A stretch of DNA of 64,000 nucleotides from Takakia lepidozioides (lineage: Eukaryota > Streptophyta > Takakiopsida > Takakiales > Takakiaceae), in the NCBI GenBank assembly GCA_030704615.1, contig CM060734.1, positions 61,644,042-61,708,041 of the forward strand, in the 5' to 3' direction. This document shows, one piece after another, positions 57,116-64,000 of the stretch; the first letter of the stretch is position 1; each line of letters starts with the position of its first letter. The notes beneath the pieces are model-generated. The model had not been told where the DNA came from and searched no databases. It saw nothing but the letters and a program-made list of their open reading frames with translations. A program made the position numbers and the translations under genes.

Positions 57116-57333
57116 AGTGAATATGAGAAAGGAGCAGAGGATTCAATCAAGAGGAGGCATCGGTCTTGTCAAACATGTCACTTTGGGAACACGAAGAAGA
57201 CTCCCTGATCAACTGGCACAGTTTGACAGAGGCATAAGAAGGAACCGAGAATGCTCTTACCCTCACCATGGCCAAAGATTTTAAGCTAATGGACTCTCTG
57301 ACACTGTTATCAGAACATGAGAGTGAGAGGAGG

Positions 57334-57595
57334 TGTTGGAACTACCCATTCATCATGTTTTAGCACTTATTATTTAGTGTGGCTTGGGTTCTTAGTGTAG
57401 CTTTTCTTATCATGATTAGCAGTGACACTTGTAATTCCTTGCTTTGTGTAGATGTGCTCATTATCAGGTAGTGAGACGCCACTTGTTAGCTCAGGGTCAA
57501 GGGCAAACCTAGCCCCTTGGGCTCATGGTCCCTCTCAATATTTATAGGAACCTCCTGCTCTGTTTCTTGACTTGTTTTAGTTTACAAATCCAACA
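57334..57595 (+). repeat. 3' LTR of the copia element
   Basis: A purine tract GAGAGTGAGAGGAGG (57319-57333) directly precedes TGTTGGAACTACCC, and the block ends AAATCCAACA at 57595. The TGTTGGA...TCCAACA ends are typical of copia LTRs. Length 262 bp. Confidence 0.75.
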
Positions 57596-57744
57596 ATGTT
57601 TTTGTATGGAAATAATTACTTCTTCTCCTCCCCTATCTATGGATTTTAAATAGGTTTCTATCCTTCCACCTTCAAATAGACACACAAAATTTCTTTTCTC
57701 TCTTACATGGCCTCAAATCGTGGTAAACCCGTGAGCCTTTTTCA

Positions 57745-58375
57745 AGGTATTTCATGAGTCGCTTCTTAGTTGGAACGTTAGAGGCTTAGGATCATACCAC
57801 TTCGCTCCAGAGAGAGCAAGAGTCAGAAATTGGACTGCGAACGTCCTTCAATTGTCCATCTATTATCTTTATCCAAGAGCACAATAGAGTTCGGCCGGTA
57901 GGCGACAATAGCCTCGCTAGGTAGCTCAATCTAGCCTAATGCAAATGTTTTCTGGAATCCCACTGTTGTGGATTTGAGGGTGGGACCTGATTAGACATAG
58001 ACTCCTTACTCACTAAGACATTGAACATTGGACTATTGGGCCCGGGATTCCAACATGGTAGATAAAGATTTTGACCGTTTGGCCACAACTCCCAAGGTAT
58101 GTCTGTCATAGAAAGAAACTCATGGGGTTCGCTTTGTATGTCGGTCGGATTGTTGGATGCTGCACCCCCACAACCCGAGAAATTACAATATACATGTCCA
58201 ACAGTAGGGACCCACCTGACTTATGGCTTGCACGTCTAGATAGATTCTATTGCTATGATGCATAGCCCAATTGGTCCAAAAGAGTACCTATTAGTCTGAT
58301 TCTCCCTAGTTTCAACCACACTACTATCCAAATCTCCTTCCACACCCCAGGTTTGAGGATCAGTGATAAAGGTTA
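57745..58375 (+). pseudogene. LINE endonuclease fragment
   Basis: Mixed frames show LLSWNVRGLGSYHF (57755), CHRKKLMGFALYVGR and PPDLWLARLDRFYC (58200-58255), NWSKRVPISLILPSFNHTTI (the SDH motif as FNH). These are start and end motifs of an L1-type endonuclease, heavily decayed. No reverse transcriptase follows. Confidence 0.7.
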
Positions 58376-58840
58376 ATTTAATTTGAATCCCTCTATCCCC
58401 ACGGATCCAGCACTGATCTAAACAGTTTCGTGGTGTTCTTAACAGGACAAACCAACTTAATAATTGACGTGGTAATAAGCATTTTCCTCAATGGTGAAGC
58501 ACAAAGGAAAGGTCAATGGGCGTCTACGTTGGTAAATATGGTTTTGTTAAGATATATTCCCCTGGAGTAAAATAAAATAAAAATTCTTTATCCCAAACAG
58601 CTACAAAGTTTGACTAAAAATTTAAGCTGAAGTCCAAAGTAAAGTGCTATAATTGCAAGACATATGATCATGTTATAAAGATTGTAGAATACGCATTGCA
58701 GAGGAGCGTAAAGGTGAGAGTCAATTAACACGAAGATATGAAGCTACTCATCAGAAATATCATGTCTTATTTGGCTCTCATTTTTAGATTAATAGTGTTT
58801 TCAATACACAAGCTTGAGACCCGTGGGGCCTTGCCAGGTA
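58376..58840. other. Unassigned AT-rich sequence
   Basis: A patch reading KSKVKCYNCKTYDHVIKIVE near 58630-58690 looks like a decayed copia CCHC zinc knuckle. Otherwise no gene or repeat recognised. Confidence 0.35.
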
Positions 58841-59112
58841 CGTTAAAAGCAGGTGTGGCGGATTTTGACACTTTTTCGGCCTAATTCTCAGGCCGAGTCG
58901 GCCACCCAGGGCAGAATCGGCAGGGATGGCCAATTACGCACAGAGGACGGCAGACCTACCACCGAGGCCCATGTCATCAGCCATCAACCCACCCTCCTTC
59001 CCCTCAGGCTCGCCCCCTTTATATCCTCTCTGGGCTCTGAATCTGGGCAATCGATATGGTCAATCATATTGCACCGCGCAGAGGCGAGAATCTGCCACAC
59101 CTGCTTTTAACG
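58841..59112. mobile_element. Possible short element bounded by 24-bp inverted repeats
   Basis: CGTTAAAAGCAGGTGTGGCG-GATT (58841-58864) recurs inverted at 59089-59112 with one mismatch (GCAGATT). The enclosed 224 bp are GC-rich with several GGCCGA-type words. No convincing target duplication (flanks GGTA and CCTG differ), so it may be a miniature inverted-repeat element or a foldback of another kind. Confidence 0.5.
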
Positions 59113-61640
59113 CCTGTGAACGGGCCGCGTTGGCCGACTCTGCCCTGTGCGCGGCCAAAGGGCTCGCCCAAATGCCGCTTACAAGGCAGAATCGGCCAAA
59201 CACGGCCCGTTCTCTAGTACGGAGAACGGAGAAAGGGTCACCCCACGGACGCCCGGGTCTAGGGCCAAGAGTCTACTGCCAACCTTGTCCCGCGGCAGAC
59301 TCGTCTGCTGCCTTGTGATCGCAGTAGACCCACCTTACCTACCTTAGCTCTAGGACTTCGATTTTTTTTCAATTTTTTCCACCTTATCCTTTCGGCAGAC
59401 CCACTTTCGCCGCGGAGGCTTATAATGTGTTTTTGGGAGTTTTCCAACTTCGAAAGGTTCTATTTGGCTTCAATACAACTACATTCTTTCCCAAGAGTTG
59501 ACCGAGATCATTGACCACCATTCAATACACTTTACCACCAAACTACCTACTTGCTAACGAAACCTCCAAACGTTATTGATTTTATCCTATATTTTTGACC
59601 GGGGATCGCCTAGGAGACACCTTAGGATAGGTGGCATGCCCCGATTTGTAAATGTATTCCAAAATTGCAAGGAAAAAATGGTTTAGCTACAAAATTCAAG
59701 TATCAAGCTGAATTTTCCCAGACACAGGCCCTCTATAAACTGATTATATGGCACCTAAAGGACTGCCTCCCCCAAAAATCAGACCAAAATTCCAAAAATT
59801 GAGACAGGCTGCTTTGTATGTGAAAGGGGGGGGGGATTTGTCATGTTCTGGCTTCTTTGCCAAGCACCCATGAGGTGATATTTGGTTTCTAATTCCTCTG
59901 GTAAGTTAGTGCTCAGTAACGTTACATAATGCCTTGTTCAATTTTTTTGGCATTATGGTAAATTTTCAGCCCTAAATGTTATTTACAATATTGCCCACTT
60001 GGCCTGCCACGAGTGCTGGACATTGGGGGCCGTGACACTTTGGAAAATTCCAGGGAGCAGAGCTTTTATTATTTTAGGGCGCGATAAATTCCCGCATGTG
60101 CTCACAATTTATCCAAGGTTCACTTCCATCCACTGTCATGTAAGTAAACTATGTTTGAGGATGTCCTCTTTGCTTGTGGTTACCATCGGTTGCCTATATG
60201 AGCTTAGGAACTGCAGTGTACAATGAAACCTCCAAATGAATTCCATTTGTTCAACTATAGTACTAGAGCTAAATCAGTGGTGGTTTGTGTGCTTTTGTTG
60301 TTACACATGTTTGCAATTTCTTTTTGGAAGAAGTGACGTCCACGGATTTGATCGTATGAGAAACAAAGCAAGAGAGTGACTAGGCCTCTGAACTGTGCTT
60401 GTGCTTGGTATAATGAATCTTGTAACACAATGAGAAAGTTTGGATCTAGAAGGAAGGAATTGACAGACAAATTCACATGCATGGTCTTGAGACAACTCCC
60501 AAATGAGTTATGTCAATCTGCAAGACCAAAAGATGAAGAAGAAAGGACATATAAGATTCGGCCTCCTGCAATTGGTGACAATCCATGTACTTTTTTGGAG
60601 ATCCAGACTGTCCTCCCAGCCTTGAAACCGACTCAATTCTTACTCAGCCTCCTCCAGGGATGTGACATCATTTTTTTGCAATAAAGCCATATGAACAATT
60701 GGACTGCCAGTGCGTACCACGGTGGGGACAACAGAGGGTTTCATGTGGTCCAAGAGTGGCTGGGCATGAGTGGTAATGGGGATGGCATTGATTGTTCAAC
60801 TTTCTCAACCCATTCACAGCTGACACATCCCGCAGTCCATATAAGGAAAGACGCAATTCAACATGATATAATTTCTCTCTTTCTCACAATAAGTGACCAC
60901 CACTTACGTCAATTCGACTGAAAGTAGACAGGTCCAGTAATAATGCTGGAATCAACTTCATGCTTCCAGTATCATGCCAATGCCACCCACCTGCACCAAC
61001 ACTCCTTGTACTGGTATTGTCGTCATCTGTGCACCAGCACTAATTTAGGCTGAGTCCTTCTATGCTTGTGTCCCAAAACCACACCAGCCACTCTGGGAGA
61101 GTTAGTATACCTCTGGGACTCACCTTCAAGGGCAAGTTTAGGGTTTAGAGGAAGGGCAAGTCGTCGTCGTTTGCAGGGAATCCCAAATGAAATATCAAAT
61201 GGGTCATACAGTGCCCTCAACATAAAAACTAGGCACACATCCTGGTAGCAGCAGCAGATAGCCGTACTCTCAACCCCGCCCCCCCTCCTTTGTTAGTGCT
61301 ATGGTAGTCCCATCCACTTTAACGCACTACGAAAGTGAAAAAATCATTGACGGAAATTTAAGACAGACGGGGGAGTAGGGAGGAAAACGTCATGACAAAT
61401 TGAAGAATCTCATTCCGCTTCTTCTCCCCACCACTGAATCCTTCATTGGAAATTACAACTTAAAAAGCTTTGGTAAATGATGAGTGCCAGCCAGCTTTGG
61501 AGATAGGAAGCCATAGAACTGAAATCATCCTAGCAAGTTTCTCAATTTGCAACCCTCCATACCTACTTAGAACTTTAAACATATACAAATTCTCTGTTCA
61601 TTATATATTTTGATTCTTATGACCTTCCCCAAGGAGGACA
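59113..61640. other. Unassigned sequence
   Basis: 59113-59330 continues the GC-rich composition. The frame at 60376-60684 (SRRKELTDKFTCMVLRQLPN) is the longest and is not recognised. No RNA genes or repeats seen. Confidence 0.35.
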
Positions 61641-61919
61641 AGGGTTACCTTAAGAGGTTGGAGTTCTGGTAGGCCTAGGTGCCACTCGCTGGGCATTGCA
61701 AGCCATCTGTGAGAAGAAGTCCATATTGCTCACTCCTGGGACCTCAACTGGCAACCGAACACTCAGAAACAGCCCTGCATGACTGCTCACTTCTGGCTCC
61801 TTCTCAAACAAGTTCTCACCCTTGAACATGGCCAACCCACTGGCACCTAAGAACCCTAAAAACCCTAAATTCTTCATAGTCTGGGTGCCCCACCAGCACC
61901 TGCCCCCACGCTCCACATC

Positions 61920-62770
61920 ATGTGATTCCTCCCAAAACAATCGATGTCCTTTGTGGACTCATACCGTATGGCAGCAAGAAGATGTGTGGCAACACCTTTC
62001 CTGCTCTCAGATCGAGAAACCCAAATTCCTCTCAGTCACTGCCGGAACCGTGTCTTGCTACACAAAATGGCCCTGCCCAGGTTATCTTGATCACTGCGGT
62101 GTCGTTTCTTCCGACTCACTACCTCCCTAATAAACTTCCAATCACCAAAATCGAGCCGAGTAGAAGGTTGAGGTCTACTTGAACTGCCAGCACCACACGT
62201 GATGGTTGGAACGTACAGTAGGAAAGCACATGAGATGGGTTCAGCTACAATGCATCCTAGAATTTTCTTGGAGCCTGAGCTGAAGAAATACACCTGACAT
62301 TTCAGGAAACCGATACGTTAATGCATGACCAGCATAAATCATCTATCAGAAGGACTGTTGGAAGTGCAAGGGACCCGTCACATTCTACATAAGATCCCAT
62401 ACAATATGCTTTCTAGGTAATAAACAAATGTAGCAAAGCGACAAAAAATGCTGAATTTTGAACAGGATTGCCTACCTTGCAATGGTGCTGCCACAACCAG
62501 CCTGGAGAGAAACCCAGCTCCTGCTCCACAGAACTTTCACAACTTCCCGGACCTTGTTGAGGTGGCTGTGGGGGTCCCCAGGTAGCACAAGGGCATTGGA
62601 GGATGCAAATCTTGAAATGAATGCCCTTCAGATGGAATGAAGTGTGGAGCTTCTCATCACTTTCTTGACTGCGGGCATAAACAAGCCCACAAAATGTGAG
62701 GAAGTCAGCTTGGCCGAGATCCAAAAAGAGTTGTCCAGACACACGCTTTTTGGGGCCTGGGAACCAGACA
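61920..62770 (-). pseudogene. CTF7/ECO1-like cohesin acetyltransferase, broken
   Basis: Minus strand. The exon at 62476-62770 reads GPKKRVSGQLFLDLGQADFL, then FCGLVYARSQESDEKLHTSF (zinc finger; the first Cys of the expected C-x2-C is absent), ALVLPGDPHSHLNKVREVVK in a second frame, and VEQELGFSPGWLWQHHCK back in the first. A GT...AG intron (62294-62475) leads to VYFFSSGSKKILGCIVAEPI, LDFGDWKFIREVVSRKKRHR, then an in-frame TGA and LRGIWVSRSESRKGVATHLL (acetyl-CoA-binding segment). The C-terminal catalytic part usual for the family was not found. Intact homologues acetylate the cohesin subunit SMC3 to set sister-chromatid cohesion. Two frameshifts plus one stop suggest a pseudogene with its intron kept (not processed); sequencing error is the alternative. 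Confidence 0.75.
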
Positions 62771-64000
62771 TACTTTCAGCCCTTTCAAAATTATGAGTTG
62801 AAAGGGAGTCTCTAATCCAACAATGGCATCTTCACTTTCAGAATGGCCATGGTGGCGACTCCAGCTAATCTCTTTCCTGCACGGTCGCAACTCGCAACCC
62901 TGTCGGCCCCACCAAATCCTTCCACTGAGACAAGGGACGCAAGGACTCGACGGTTCAAAGATCCATGTCATGCCGCCTCTCATTACTAGGGGACTGGCTG
63001 GGCCCTTGCACCACAACCATGTCACTCGAGGGAAAGAGATACGACGCCTACATGAGAGAACGGAATCCTCCGTCTATGTGTAGGAAGATGAACATGGATT
63101 GAGGGCTGATGGATGCGACGCAGGTGAACCTTTCCATGGATTCACGCAAGGAATCCCGTTGAGTGACGTGGACTGGGAGATTGAAGTGGCAAGCTGCAGA
63201 TGGCCAAAAGAAGCTTGGAAGCAATCTAGGTGGAAAGTTTCCGAAGAAGCAGGTAAAGCAAATAGGCACTGCGCGCGTACATAGATGTTCAACCTGGCGG
63301 GCATCGAGCGTGGGGGATTGAAGAAGCTTCGGTGATTCAGGGGTGATGCTGGGTGCAGTGCAGGATCCCAAAGTGCGTCTGGAGCTACAGAAGTGAGGTC
63401 TACTAATCTTCTTGTTTATTATTGAGAGAGGTTCTTCATGGATCAATAACAGGGAATAAGCTCTAGATGAGGGTGGACGCTGGCAGACAACTGTTTCCAC
63501 GAGAAGTAGCTCGCTACAGCTACAAAGGTTTTCCCATGAGGTGCCGTTGTTCTTGTGTAGGCGGAAGGGTCATCAGGAGTAGTTCAGAAGCACCGCGGGA
63601 AGACCAGTGGACCTAGTCGAGCTGGCGAAGCGATGAACTGGCTTGATTATGCCTCAGTAACGTATCCCGTCAAGCAGCAGGTCTATAGGCCTGAGTGCCG
63701 ATTCCTCATGGTGACTTTCTACAGCTTTGGAGTTTTCTTCTTATGAGAGCCTCGCCCGTCACGGCTCTTTCTGGAGTTCACAGCAGTTTCAGGGTGATGT
63801 CTACTGCTCAAAGCTTGCTTTTGTGGGGGCATTACTACAGCTGGTATTCTTCATCATTGAAGACTCCAGTTTCTGAAAACCTCTTTAAGCCACAGAGACC
63901 ATTAGTCTCTTGGGACTTGAAGCTGTTCCCCTCAAGATTCAGCCATGGTTTAGGTTGCAACAGCAGTGCTCCCTCGTTTTATAGAAGAGGATTTCTTTGT
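62771..64000. other. Unassigned right end
   Basis: Could include 5' exons of the CTF7-like gene on the minus strand, but none was identifiable. A 61-codon frame on the plus strand (63099-63284) and longer ones on the minus strand (63048-63500) are not recognised. Confidence 0.3.

Overview
The window looks like nuclear DNA of a streptophyte, either a charophyte green alga or an early-diverging land plant. Four intron-bearing genes are plant-type: a root-type ferredoxin-NADP reductase, a mitochondrial phosphatidylserine decarboxylase (PSD1), a B12D-like membrane protein and a plant-style classical short-chain dehydrogenase. A broken CTF7/ECO1 cohesin acetyltransferase also lies near the right end. 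Introns are short to medium with GT...AG borders. The rest is dense, nested mobile DNA. A Ty3/gypsy element carrying a DNA methyltransferase argues mildly for a charophyte, because (from memory) retrotransposon-borne cytosine methyltransferases were reported in charophytes and dinoflagellates. I cannot name the species.

Layout. 1-9.2 kb: a tRNA-derived SINE, a decayed LINE on the minus strand split by a 2.3-kb hAT-like insertion that carries an array of palindromes, a degenerate GC-rich repeat, and the first copies of a composite TTTTG-headed repeat family. 9.19-19.83 kb: a minus-strand Ty3/gypsy retrotransposon with gag, two zinc knuckles, protease, cytosine-5 DNA methyltransferase, reverse transcriptase, RNase H, integrase and a C-terminal PHD finger. 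It lies inside a copy of the composite repeat. 19.8-24.6 kb: more composite repeats, including a 107-bp tandem array and a CACTA-type miniature element. 24.6-30.4 kb: a LINE 3' end, unassigned sequence, and composite repeats in the opposite orientation. 30.5-31.9 kb: B12D. 34.5-37.35 kb: a GA microsatellite, another inverted composite repeat, and a SINE interrupted by a hAT element that is itself interrupted by a second hAT element. 37.8-46.3 kb: the FNR and PSD1 genes, head to tail. 47.9-49.3 kb: the dehydrogenase on the minus strand. 53.7-57.6 kb: a decayed Ty1/copia element with its 3' LTR. 57.7-58.4 kb: a LINE endonuclease fragment. 61.9-62.8 kb: the CTF7-like pseudogene.

The host genes are housekeeping: plastid electron transfer, mitochondrial phosphatidylethanolamine synthesis, a small probably mitochondrial membrane protein, and redox metabolism. 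They do not form an operon-like unit. The most notable system is the gypsy element, which joins a DNA-methylation writer to a histone-reader-type domain on one polyprotein. This copy is dead: it has many stops and frameshifts, the methyltransferase catalytic Cys is replaced by Tyr, and the first RNase H Asp is replaced by Asn. Exon borders were placed by eye from splice consensus and protein family similarity.
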